A stretch of DNA of 64,000 bases, taken from contig CP014773.1 in assembly GCA_001596135.1 (NCBI GenBank), forward strand, positions 1,736,001 to 1,800,000, given 5' to 3'. The DNA is from Mucilaginibacter sp. PAMC 26640 (GTDB lineage: Bacteria > Bacteroidota > Bacteroidia > Sphingobacteriales > Sphingobacteriaceae). Both the position numbers and the translations under genes were made by a program. How positions within the stretch are numbered: position 1 is the first letter of the stretch; every line of letters starts with the position of its first letter. A model generated the notes under the pieces. The model saw only the letters and a program-made list of their open reading frames with translations, was not told where the DNA came from and ran no database searches. Shown here piece after piece: positions 8,785 to 17,921 of the stretch.

Positions 8785-11700
8785 ATGAGAAACAATTACC
8801 TTAAAAAGTTTATGCTCCTTTTTGCTGTGCTGTTTATATCACAAGTGATATTTGCACAAACAGGAAGCATTACCGGTAAAGTGGTTGACGAAAATAATCA
8901 ATCGTTACCCGGGGCAACCGTTTTAATATCAGGCACCACCACGGCCGGTGCGGCAGATATTAATGGCGTTTACAGGATCACCGGCCTTAAAGCCGGTACT
9001 TACACATTAACTGCCAGCTTTATCGGCTATACCTCGCAGCCCAAAACGGTTACCGTAGATGCCGGTGGCGCAACGGTAAACTTCACCATGCAATCATCAT
9101 CCAAATCGCTTAACGAAATTGTGGTGATTGGATACGGTACCGTAAAGAAGAAGGACCTAACCGGTTCTGTTACAACCGTAAGCTCAAAAGATTTCCAAAC
9201 AGGTAACATTACCTCACCCGAGCAATTAATTGCCGGTAAGGTAGCGGGTGTTTCCATCACTTCAAATGGTGGTGCGCCGGGTGCAGGTAGCACGATCCGC
9301 GTTCGTGGCGGGGCATCGCTAAATGCCAGTAACGATCCTTTGATTGTTGTTGATGGAGTGCAGTTGAGCAACGATAACGTACCAGGGGCTCCTAATGCTT
9401 TAAGCCTGATCAACCCTAATGATATCGAAACCTTTAGCGTACTAAAAGATGCATCAGCGACAGCGATCTATGGTTCACGGGCATCAAATGGTGTAATTAT
9501 TATTACCACCAAAAAAGGTGTTACAGGCAAGCCTGTTATTAACTTCAATACACAGGTATCGGTCTCAACCCTATCTAAAGAAGTGCCGGTTTTAACCGGC
9601 GATCAGTTAAGAGCTTACGTAAAAGCTAACGGAACAGCTGCTTTCCAGGCATTATTGGGTAACGCCAATACCGACTGGCAAAAGGAAATATACCAAACTG
9701 CTATCAGCAATGACAATAATTTGAGCGTTGCCGGTGGAGTAAAAAACTTGCCATACCGTGTTTCTGTTGGTTACCTGGATCAAAAGGGGATTTTGAGAAC
9801 AGGCTATCTGAACAGGGCATCTGCATCTATTAATATTTCTCCAAAGCTATTTGATCAGCATCTACGCATTGATATCAATGTAAAAGGATCAGCAAGCAAG
9901 GCTCGTTTTGCTAATCAGGGCGCTATAGGTGCAGCAGTTAGCTTCGACCCAACGCAACCCGTAAAATCGGGCAACAACAACTACGGCGGTTATTACGAAT
10001 ACCTAGATTCAGACCCATCATCTGCTACCGGTTTAAAGCAATTAGCGCCGCGTAACCCGGTTGGTTTACTGGAGCAGCGTTATGACAAAAGTGATGTGAA
10101 AAGAAGCATTGGTAATGCGCAGTTAGATTATAAATTTCATTTCCTGCCGGATTTACATGCCAACGTAAATTTTGGATATGATGCTTCTGAAGGAAAAGGA
10201 ACAATTGTGCATCCGGATTTTGCTGCTGCCAGCTACAGAAGGTATAAAGATGCCAATAACGTTTTACACAGCGGGGTAAATAACCAATACAGAAGTACTA
10301 TCCTGAATACAACTTTTGAAGCTTATTTAAACTATGCCAAGGATATTAAATCACTTAACAGCCGTGTAGATGCGATTGCGGGTTACGCATTTTACGACTA
10401 TAAAACGACCAATTATGGTTTCCCGGACCTAACAACCGATGGTACTGTGGTAAGCGTGCCAACCTTTCCGTTTGATAAACCGGAGAATACACTGTTATCA
10501 TACTATGGCCGTTTAAATTACACTTACGCTAATAAGTACTTGCTGACAGGTACCATTCGTCGCGACGGATCATCAAGATTCAGTCCGCTTAATCGCTATG
10601 CGGTATTCCCTTCCGGTGCATTTGCCTGGAAGATCAAAGAGGAGTCTTTCCTGAAAGACAATAAGGTTTTATCTGATTTAAAATTGCGTGTAGGTTACGG
10701 CTTAACCGGCCAGCAGGACGGTTTGTCTAACTACGCTTACACCCCTTATTACAGTTTAAGCTCGCAAACAGCGTCTTACCAGTTTGGTAACACTTTTTAC
10801 CAACTGTATCGCCCTGTTGCTTATGACCCGAAACGTAAATGGGAGCAGAGTGCCACTACAAACGTAGGTATTGATTACGGTTTCTTAAATGGACGTATCA
10901 CCGGTAGTATTGATGCTTACTATAAAGAAACAAAAGATTTATTGGCAGAGGTTACCGTACCAGCTGGTGCTGGTTTCTCTAACAAATTTGTAACTAACGT
11001 GGGTAATATGGTAAATAAAGGTATCGAGGTAGCGATAAGCGCACAGGTTGTACGCAGCAATACCGTAACCTGGGATGTAGCCTTTAATGCCACTTACAAC
11101 ACTAACAAAATAACCAAACTTACTTTTGTAAATGACCCTAATGCAACAGGTGCCCCGGTTGGCGGTGTATCCGGCGGAACCGGTACTACCATTCAGCGCA
11201 ATTACGTTGGGCAACCACGTTCGGCATTTTACGTTTACCAGCAGGTATACGGTACTGATGGTAAACCGTTGGATAATGTGTATGTAGACCGTAATGGCGA
11301 TGGAACCATTAATGACAAGGATCTGTATTTATACAAACAGCCGGATCCTAAATATATTTTTGGATTTTCAAGCAACGTAACTTACAAAAGTTTCAACCTG
11401 GCGGTGGTAATGCGTGCCAATTTAGGCAACTACGCTTATAACAACGTATTCTCAAGCACCGGAACGCGTAACAGTGTTCTTAACCCGCTTGGCTACTTAA
11501 ACAATGGCTCAACCAACGTTTTAGAAAGCAGCCTTATCGGTGCTAACGACAAAAACATATTGTCTGATTATTACGTGCAGAACGCTTCATTCGTAAAAAT
11601 GGATAATGCGAGCCTCGGTTATAACTTTGGCAAAGTGTTAGGTGGTTCAACTCAATTGAGCTTGAGCGGAAATGTGCAGAACGTGTTTACTATTACCAAA

Positions 11701-11796
11701 TACAAGGGTGTTGATCCTGAAGTAGGTGGTGGCATAGATAATAATATCTACCCGCGGCCGCGTACTTACGTATTGGGTTTAAACCTTAAATTTTAA
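8785..11796 (+). CDS. susC: SusC/RagA family TonB-dependent outer-membrane transporter
   Basis: A 1003-residue receptor. It has a signal peptide (LLFAVLFISQVIFAQ), an N-terminal carboxypeptidase-D-regulatory-like domain (about residues 28-105: GSITGKVVDENNQSLPGATV), a TonB-box/linker ending in LNEIVVIGYGTVKKKDLTG (one of the SusC signatures), the plug domain with IRVRGGASLNASNDPLIVVD, then a long beta-barrel ending VLGLNLKF. It imports maltooligosaccharides across the outer membrane together with the SusD lid encoded 46 bp downstream. The starch specificity is inferred from the flanking GH13 enzymes and SusR-like regulator. Confidence 0.95.
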   Translation: MRNNYLKKFMLLFAVLFISQVIFAQTGSITGKVVDENNQSLPGATVLISGTTTAGAADINGVYRITGLKAGTYTLTASFIGYTSQPKTVTVDAGGATVNFTMQSSSKSLNEIVVIGYGTVKKKDLTGSVTTVSSKDFQTGNITSPEQLIAGKVAGVSITSNGGAPGAGSTIRVRGGASLNASNDPLIVVDGVQLSNDNVPGAPNALSLINPNDIETFSVLKDASATAIYGSRASNGVIIITTKKGVTGKPVINFNTQVSVSTLSKEVPVLTGDQLRAYVKANGTAAFQALLGNANTDWQKEIYQTAISNDNNLSVAGGVKNLPYRVSVGYLDQKGILRTGYLNRASASINISPKLFDQHLRIDINVKGSASKARFANQGAIGAAVSFDPTQPVKSGNNNYGGYYEYLDSDPSSATGLKQLAPRNPVGLLEQRYDKSDVKRSIGNAQLDYKFHFLPDLHANVNFGYDASEGKGTIVHPDFAAASYRRYKDANNVLHSGVNNQYRSTILNTTFEAYLNYAKDIKSLNSRVDAIAGYAFYDYKTTNYGFPDLTTDGTVVSVPTFPFDKPENTLLSYYGRLNYTYANKYLLTGTIRRDGSSRFSPLNRYAVFPSGAFAWKIKEESFLKDNKVLSDLKLRVGYGLTGQQDGLSNYAYTPYYSLSSQTASYQFGNTFYQLYRPVAYDPKRKWEQSATTNVGIDYGFLNGRITGSIDAYYKETKDLLAEVTVPAGAGFSNKFVTNVGNMVNKGIEVAISAQVVRSNTVTWDVAFNATYNTNKITKLTFVNDPNATGAPVGGVSGGTGTTIQRNYVGQPRSAFYVYQQVYGTDGKPLDNVYVDRNGDGTINDKDLYLYKQPDPKYIFGFSSNVTYKSFNLAVVMRANLGNYAYNNVFSSTGTRNSVLNPLGYLNNGSTNVLESSLIGANDKNILSDYYVQNASFVKMDNASLGYNFGKVLGGSTQLSLSGNVQNVFTITKYKGVDPEVGGGIDNNIYPRPRTYVLGLNLKF

Positions 11797-11842
11797 TTCA
11801 TTCGTATAGTAACATATACATACAGCTCATAAATAAAGCGAC

Positions 11843-13426
11843 ATGAAAAAGAACTTGATTATAAAAGCATTTACAGTGGTAGTGCTAACAGGCAGCCTGG
11901 TATCTTGCACCAAAAGGCTTGATTTACAACCCACAAACGATATTACCTCGGCCACCGTTTACGCAAATGCTGCCGGCTATAAACAAGCATTTGCCAAGGT
12001 TTATGGCTCCTTTGCCTTAACAGGTAACCAGGGCCCGGCGGGTAATGGCGACGTACAGGGCATTGATGAGGGTACTTCCGATTTTTTACGTTTGTACTGG
12101 AAAGCCCAGGAACTGAGTACCGATGAGGCTGTGATTGCCTGGGGTGATGTAGGGATCCAGGATTTTCATAACATGAACTGGTCTGCCGCTAACCCATTCC
12201 TGAAAGGTTTATACTATCGCAGCCTATACCAGGTAACCTTGGCGAATGAATTCATCAGGCAATCTGCCGATGATCAGTTAAGCAGCCATGGTATTACCGG
12301 TGCCGATGCAGATGCCATCCGCCAATTTCGTGCAGAGGCCCGTTTTTTGAGAGCGTTTCAATACTGGGTGCTTTTGGATATGTACGGTTCTGTACCGTTA
12401 GTTACAGAAACCGACCTGATAGGCGTTACTGTTCCTAAACAGGCTGATCGTAAAACCTTGTTTGCTTACGTAGAATCTGAATTAAAGGCGATCGAGCCAA
12501 CGTTGGCGGCTCCGAAAGCCAACGAATATGGCCGTGCCGACCAGGCAGCTGAATGGGCCTTGTTGGCGCGTTTATACTTAAATGCCGAAATTTATACCGG
12601 TACAAAAAGATATGATGATGCTGTTACCTATTCCAACAAAGTAATTAACTCGGGCTATTCTCTTGTTAGCAACTATCAGTGGCTAATGCTTGCAGATAAC
12701 CAGCAAAACACCAGTGAAAACATTTTCACTATTAACTATGATGGTTTACGCACACAAAGCTATGGTGGTACAACTTTCCTTACCCATGCACCGGTTGGCG
12801 GTTCAGAATCTGCCAGTAATTTTGGTATCAGTGGCGGCTGGGGTGGTACACGTACTACTAAAAGCCTGCCTAACTTGTTCCCTGATTATACCGGCACTGT
12901 TGATAAACGTTCTCAGTTTTACACTAACGGACAAAATCTGGAAATAAAGGATCAGAGCGTATTTACCGATGGCTTTGCAGTTACAAAATTCCGTAACGTT
13001 AACCGCGCAGGTGCAGCAGGCCAGAGCCTTGACTTTGCCGATGTTGATTTCCCGCTGTTCCGTTTATCAGAGCAGTACCTGATTTATGCAGAAGCAGTTC
13101 TGCGCGGCGGGGCAGGCGGCGATGTGGGTACAGCCTTAAACTATGTAAACAAGATACGCACCCGTGCCTATGGTAACACCAGCGGTAATGTGGCTACCAT
13201 TAATCTTGACTTTATCCTGGATGAAAGAGCCCGCGAATTATACTGGGAAGGTTTCCGTCGTACAGATTTGATCCGTTACGGTAAATTCACTACAGCAACA
13301 TACCTGTGGCCGTTTAAAGGCGGTGTTGCAGGTGGTAAAAGTGTTGAGGATTTCAGGAACATCTACCCAATCCCAACGGATGATATTACTGCAAACCCTA
13401 CTTTAAAACAAAACCCGGGGTACTAA
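11843..13426 (+). CDS. susD: SusD/RagB family starch-binding outer-membrane lipoprotein
   Basis: A 527-residue lipoprotein. The signal ends at a lipobox (VVLTGSLVSC) with the acylated Cys near residue 22. RAEARFLRAFQYWVLLDMYG is the standard SusD helical core, and the C-terminal LDERARELYWEGFRRTDLIR and YPIPTDDI segments are diagnostic of the family. SusD caps the SusC barrel and binds the glycan. The order susC-susD-susE matches the classical Sus locus. A strong hairpin follows its stop codon (13437-13458). Confidence 0.95.
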   Translation: MKKNLIIKAFTVVVLTGSLVSCTKRLDLQPTNDITSATVYANAAGYKQAFAKVYGSFALTGNQGPAGNGDVQGIDEGTSDFLRLYWKAQELSTDEAVIAWGDVGIQDFHNMNWSAANPFLKGLYYRSLYQVTLANEFIRQSADDQLSSHGITGADADAIRQFRAEARFLRAFQYWVLLDMYGSVPLVTETDLIGVTVPKQADRKTLFAYVESELKAIEPTLAAPKANEYGRADQAAEWALLARLYLNAEIYTGTKRYDDAVTYSNKVINSGYSLVSNYQWLMLADNQQNTSENIFTINYDGLRTQSYGGTTFLTHAPVGGSESASNFGISGGWGGTRTTKSLPNLFPDYTGTVDKRSQFYTNGQNLEIKDQSVFTDGFAVTKFRNVNRAGAAGQSLDFADVDFPLFRLSEQYLIYAEAVLRGGAGGDVGTALNYVNKIRTRAYGNTSGNVATINLDFILDERARELYWEGFRRTDLIRYGKFTTATYLWPFKGGVAGGKSVEDFRNIYPIPTDDITANPTLKQNPGY

Positions 13427-13436
13427 AAATAAAAAA

Positions 13437-13458
13437 AAGGCCCGGGCAAACGGGCCTT
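13437..13458 (+). terminator. Hairpin between susD and susE
   Basis: The stem AAGGCCCG (13437-13444) pairs exactly with CGGGCCTT (13451-13458) around a 6-nt loop, 10 nt after the susD stop. Only TTTA follows, not a long T-run. It may be a partial terminator or an mRNA 3'-end stabiliser that sets susCD expression above the downstream enzyme genes. Confidence 0.6.
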
Positions 13459-13502
13459 TATAAAGCTATTTTAAAAACGTATTCAATATCAAAGTATTCA
13501 AA

Positions 13503-14564
13503 ATGAAAAAATTAATTACCAAATTTTTAGCATTCAGCTGCCTTGCCGTACTGGTATTGGCATCATGCAAAAAGGATGAAGTACGCACAGTGGCGCAGCC
13601 TGCAACAGGGGGGGCGTTAACTGCATCAACTACGGCACCGGCACTGTCTAAAGCAAACCTTAGCGCAAACGCCATTACTTTAACCGGTACCGCGCAGGCT
13701 TACGGATATAACTCGGCTGCAAGCAATGTATTGCAGATAGCGGTTAAGGGCACCAACTTTGCTGCCCCTGTTGAGGTATCTCTACCGGTGGGTGCGCTTA
13801 CCAAAAGCTACACCGTTCAGGATTTTAACAACCTGTTATTATCCATGAATTTACCAACCGGCACAGCTGCCCAGCTCGAGATGAGAATGAAAACTTCGCT
13901 TAGCGCAACGGCTACCCAAGGTACCGCATATACCAATGTGGTTACGGTAACTGCCACGCCATTTGCGCTGGTTTCTTACATCTACGTGCCGGGTGCTTAC
14001 CAGGGCTGGAACCCGCCTACAGCAGATAGTTTGCAATCCCCTACAGGTAACGGTATTTATACAGGTATCATCAACTTTACTGCTGGTAACCTAAACTTTA
14101 AGATCACTCCTGAGAAAAAATGGGACGTGGCTTACGGTAAAACAAGCGGTAACGGTATCAGCACTTCCGGCGGCGATATTCCTGCACCAGGCGCAGGCCA
14201 GTACCAGGTTACGGTAGACCTAAACGCTAAAACCATTACCCTGGAAGCAGTAGCTGCTTACTACAGCATCATTGGCGACGCAACAGCTGGTGGCTGGGAT
14301 AGCGATACCGACATGAAATATAATAATGGAACCAATGTTTGGGAAATCACTGCTCCGCTTGTTTCTACAGGTCAGTTTAAAGTGAGAAAGAACCATGATT
14401 GGGGTACCAGCTATGGCATCCCGAAAATCGGTGCCAATGGCGCAACATTAGCTTCAAGCGATAGCGACAATATACCGGTAGCCACATCAGGAACTTATAA
14501 GTTCACGTTCGCACCGGTGGGCACCGACAATAAAACTGCCGCTTATACTTTAGTAAAACAATAA
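13503..14564 (+). CDS. susE: SusE/SusF-type starch-binding outer-membrane lipoprotein
   Basis: A 353-residue lipoprotein: the signal FSCLAVLVLASC is followed by KKDE. The N-terminal SusE-type domain (about 35-155) has the repeating pattern NAITLTGTAQAYGYNSAAS. Two carbohydrate-binding modules follow: the first begins YIYVPGAYQGWNPP (about 160) with aromatic residues typical of starch binding, and the second begins YYSIIGDATAGGWDSDTDM (about 256). SusE/F proteins hold starch at the cell surface without hydrolysing it. It lies between susD and the amylase genes, flanked by hairpins on both sides. Confidence 0.88.
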   Translation: MKKLITKFLAFSCLAVLVLASCKKDEVRTVAQPATGGALTASTTAPALSKANLSANAITLTGTAQAYGYNSAASNVLQIAVKGTNFAAPVEVSLPVGALTKSYTVQDFNNLLLSMNLPTGTAAQLEMRMKTSLSATATQGTAYTNVVTVTATPFALVSYIYVPGAYQGWNPPTADSLQSPTGNGIYTGIINFTAGNLNFKITPEKKWDVAYGKTSGNGISTSGGDIPAPGAGQYQVTVDLNAKTITLEAVAAYYSIIGDATAGGWDSDTDMKYNNGTNVWEITAPLVSTGQFKVRKNHDWGTSYGIPKIGANGATLASSDSDNIPVATSGTYKFTFAPVGTDNKTAAYTLVKQ

Positions 14565-14568
14565 ACAT

Positions 14569-14603
14569 AAAACGGCCGGCCTGCAATAAGGGCTGGCCGT
14601 TTT
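14569..14603 (+). terminator. Rho-independent terminator or attenuator after susE
   Basis: A 13-bp stem, AAAACGGCCGGCC (14569-14581) with GGCTGGCCGTTTT (14591-14603), contains one G-T wobble and a 9-nt loop, and runs into a T-rich tail (TTTTGTTCTTTC). It starts 5 bp after the susE stop, before the SusA-like GH13 gene. Confidence 0.75.
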
Positions 14604-14662
14604 GTTCTTTCTGTCCTTTTTGTGCAGCTACCCAATGGCTGCTTCATACCAATTTTAAACTT

Positions 14663-16516
14663 ATGAAATTGAGATTAAACATTACGCTGGCCTTTTTGCT
14701 GCTGTCAAGCTGCTTAATGGCACAAATCCCTGCACTGGAAAGAGTAGAACCAGCCTTTTGGTGGGTTGGATTTAAAAACCCTAAAGTGCAGTTGCTGGTG
14801 CACGGCGATAAAATTGCCGGCAGTGCGGTTAGTTTAAACTATCCCGGTGTAAAGCTTACTGCGTTACATAAAGTAGAGAATAGCAACTATCTGTTTTTGG
14901 ATCTCACTGTTGCTGCGGCAACCCGTCCGGGCAAATTTCCAATCACTTTTAAACAGGCAGGCAAAAAAGATATCGTATACACGTACGAACTTAAACAGCG
15001 CAACAAAACCGCGCAATGGGCACAAGGCGTAACCAATAAAGATCTCATCTACCTGTTAATGCCGGATCGTTTCGCCAACGGCGACCCATCTAACGATGTG
15101 GTTGCGGGTATGCGCGAAACCGGCTTGCACCGCGATTCGATGTACTCCCGCCATGGAGGCGATATCCAGGGGTTGATCAACCATTTGGGATATTTGAAGG
15201 ATCTGGGTGTTACAACAACTTGGATGACGCCAGAGATAGAGAACGACGAGCCGCATGCATCTTACCATGGCTATGCCGTAACCGATTATTATAAGATCGA
15301 TCCACGCTATGGCACCAGTGACCTGTACAAAACCTACGTAGCTAAAAGCCACGAAATGGGGATGAAGGTTATTAAAGATCTGGTGCATAACCATATTGGT
15401 ACAGAGAGCTGGCTGATACAGGATATGCCGATGAAAAGCTGGGTACACCAGTGGCCAAAATATACCAATTCCAATTTTCGGGATGCGGCCGTAATGGATC
15501 CGCACGGCGCTGCTGCTGATAAAAAGCAAATGCTGGATGGCTGGTTTGATAAGCGTATGGCCGATGTAAATCAAAACAATCCCTATGTGCAGAATTACCT
15601 CACCCAAAACCATATCTGGTGGGTGGAATATGCCGGTATTGATGGCTTCAGGTTAGATACTTACCCGTACAATGATGCTGCCTACATGGCCGACTGGGCC
15701 AAAAAGGTGAAAGCAGAGTTTCCTCACTTTACAATTTTCGGCGAAACACTGGTATGGTCGGTAGCTAATCAGGCTTATTTTACGCAGGGCAATACCGTAA
15801 ACCGCGGTTTTGATACCGAGCTGCCGGGCATAACCGATGCGCAGATAAAAGATGCCATTACCGAGGCGCTGAACGGCAAAGAAGGCTGGACAGACGGGGT
15901 TTACAGGCTTTACAATATCGTAGCCCAGGATTTTATGTACCAGGATGCTACGCGCAATACTATCTTTTTAGATAACCATGATATGAGCCGCTTTTACTCC
16001 GTAGTGAACGAAGACTTTACCAAATTTAAATCGGGTATGGCGATGTTGTTGACCATGCGCGGCGTACCGCAGATGTATTATGGCGACGAGATATTGATGA
16101 AGGGTTACTCCAACCCCGACGGATTGGTGCGCGAGGATTTCTCCGGCGGCTGGGCAGGTGATAAAAAAGACAAGTTCACCGCAGCGGGCCGCGATAAAAA
16201 AGAAAACGAAGCATTTGATTTTGTACGCACTTTAGCTAATTACCGCAAAAACACCCCGGCGCTGCAAACAGGTAAATTAATGCAATACATTCCGCGGAAT
16301 GGTATTTACACTTACTTCAGGTACGATGGGCAGAAAACGGTGATGATTGCTTATAACGGTGGCGATAAGGATGCGGTTTTAGACACCGGCTTTTTTACCG
16401 AACGCATGGCCGGATTTACCAGCGGGACCAACATCATCACGCATGAAAAAATAGGCTCTTTAAAGCAGTTAAACATACCTGCCAAAACCACAATCATTAT
16501 TGAATTAAGCAAATGA
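14663..16516 (+). CDS. GH13 neopullulanase/cyclomaltodextrinase-like amylase (SusA-like)
   Basis: A 617-residue exported glycoside hydrolase with signal peptide ITLAFLLLSSCLMAQ. The N-terminal Ig-like domain (PALERVEPAFWWVGFKNP) is of the cyclomaltodextrinase N-terminal type, followed by the GH13 barrel. The catalytic residues are visible: Asp332 (GFRLDTYPY), Glu361 (FGETLVW) and Asp440 (FLDNHDMSRF). A small C-terminal beta domain closes the chain. It is probably periplasmic and cuts imported maltooligosaccharides or cyclodextrins to short sugars for the permease encoded next. Its stop overlaps the MFS start (ATGA at 16513-16516). Confidence 0.92.
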   Translation: MKLRLNITLAFLLLSSCLMAQIPALERVEPAFWWVGFKNPKVQLLVHGDKIAGSAVSLNYPGVKLTALHKVENSNYLFLDLTVAAATRPGKFPITFKQAGKKDIVYTYELKQRNKTAQWAQGVTNKDLIYLLMPDRFANGDPSNDVVAGMRETGLHRDSMYSRHGGDIQGLINHLGYLKDLGVTTTWMTPEIENDEPHASYHGYAVTDYYKIDPRYGTSDLYKTYVAKSHEMGMKVIKDLVHNHIGTESWLIQDMPMKSWVHQWPKYTNSNFRDAAVMDPHGAAADKKQMLDGWFDKRMADVNQNNPYVQNYLTQNHIWWVEYAGIDGFRLDTYPYNDAAYMADWAKKVKAEFPHFTIFGETLVWSVANQAYFTQGNTVNRGFDTELPGITDAQIKDAITEALNGKEGWTDGVYRLYNIVAQDFMYQDATRNTIFLDNHDMSRFYSVVNEDFTKFKSGMAMLLTMRGVPQMYYGDEILMKGYSNPDGLVREDFSGGWAGDKKDKFTAAGRDKKENEAFDFVRTLANYRKNTPALQTGKLMQYIPRNGIYTYFRYDGQKTVMIAYNGGDKDAVLDTGFFTERMAGFTSGTNIITHEKIGSLKQLNIPAKTTIIIELSK

Positions 16517-17907
16517 CAGCTTTAAAAGAACCTATCACCAACCGGGCTGCAGCAAATGCACACCAGGTTGTTGAGCGCCCAAAACTAACTTTTTGGCAAA
16601 TCTTCAATATGAGTTTCGGCTTTTTGGGGATCCAGTTTGGTTTTGCTTTGCAAAATGGTAATGCATCGCGCATACTGCAAAGCTTCGGTGCCGATGTGGA
16701 ACACCTCTCGTTATTTTGGCTGGCGGCGCCGATAACGGGCATGATCGTGCAACCCATCATCGGCCACTACAGCGACCGTACCTGGAACCGCCTTGGCCGC
16801 CGTAAACCGTATTTTTTAACCGGGGGGATACTATCTGCTTTGGCACTGTTATTCATGCCGAATTCGGCTATGCTGATGTTCCTTCCGCCGGTGATGGTGG
16901 GTGCAGGTATCCTCATGATCATGGATGCTTCCTTCAACGTAGCGATGGAGCCTTTCCGGGCGCTCATTGGCGATAATTTGCCGGATAGCCAGCGCAGCCT
17001 GGGCTTTTCTATCCAGACTTTTTTAATCGGCATAGGTGCGGTAACGGGCTCTGTTTTGCCATGGGCTATCAGTCATTTTATGGGAACCCAAACAGCCCAG
17101 CCGGGTCATGTGCAGCCGAACGTTATTTATTCGTTTTACGTTGGCGCAGCCGTGATGATTATTTGCCTGCTGTGGACGGTTTTACGCACCAAAGAATACT
17201 CGCCTGCCGAGTACGCCAAATTCCACCCGGAAGAGGCGGAAGAAGAACAAAAGCAAGGCCTGGGCGAGATCGTTAAAGATTTTAAACGCATGCCGATGGC
17301 TATGCGCCAATTGGGGTTGGTGCAATTTTTTTCGTGGTTTGCCTTATTCTCTATGTGGGTATTTGCATCGCCGGCAATAGCAACCCACGTATTTCATGTA
17401 GATTTAAAAGATACCACATCTGTAAATGCCGCCAAAGCCGGCGATTGGGTTACATTGATGTTTGGTGTATACAACGGCGTATCCGCAGTTTATGCGCTGT
17501 GCTTACCGGCCATCGCCCGCGCAACCAGTCGCAAACTGGCGCACTCATTTTCGCTGATTGCCGGGGGTATAGGGCTCATCTCTATCTTTTTTGTGCAGGA
17601 TCCAAATATGCTCATCATCAGTATGATCGGCATCGGGTTAGCATGGGCCAGTATCCTGGCCATGCCATATGCCATCCTTTCGGGTTCAATCCCGGCTAAA
17701 AAGATGGGGGTGTATATGGGGATCTTTAATTTCTTTATCACCTTTCCGCAAATTGTCAACGGTTTTTTTGGTGGCTGGATAGTGAAGAGCCTCTTCGGCG
17801 GTCAGTCAATCTATGCGCTGGTACTGGCGGGCATTTTTATGCTTTGTGCAGCGGTATCGGTAATTTATGTGCAGGATGGCACGGATATTAAATACGCCAA
17901 AAATTAG
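16513..17907 (+). CDS. MFS sugar transporter (SLC45/maltose-permease-like)
   Basis: A 464-residue polytopic inner-membrane protein with about 12 hydrophobic helices. The MFS loop motif appears as GHYSDRTWNRLGRRKPYF between helices 2 and 3, as in GPH/SLC45-type disaccharide permeases. The start codon overlaps the stop of the SusA-like amylase, and pullulanase begins 14 bp after its stop, which ties it to uptake of maltose or maltooligosaccharides into the cytoplasm. The classical B. theta sus locus lacks an MFS gene; Sphingobacteriaceae loci often include one. Confidence 0.9.
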   Translation: MTALKEPITNRAAANAHQVVERPKLTFWQIFNMSFGFLGIQFGFALQNGNASRILQSFGADVEHLSLFWLAAPITGMIVQPIIGHYSDRTWNRLGRRKPYFLTGGILSALALLFMPNSAMLMFLPPVMVGAGILMIMDASFNVAMEPFRALIGDNLPDSQRSLGFSIQTFLIGIGAVTGSVLPWAISHFMGTQTAQPGHVQPNVIYSFYVGAAVMIICLLWTVLRTKEYSPAEYAKFHPEEAEEEQKQGLGEIVKDFKRMPMAMRQLGLVQFFSWFALFSMWVFASPAIATHVFHVDLKDTTSVNAAKAGDWVTLMFGVYNGVSAVYALCLPAIARATSRKLAHSFSLIAGGIGLISIFFVQDPNMLIISMIGIGLAWASILAMPYAILSGSIPAKKMGVYMGIFNFFITFPQIVNGFFGGWIVKSLFGGQSIYALVLAGIFMLCAAVSVIYVQDGTDIKYAKN

Positions 17908-17921
17908 CAAACTACATTTAC

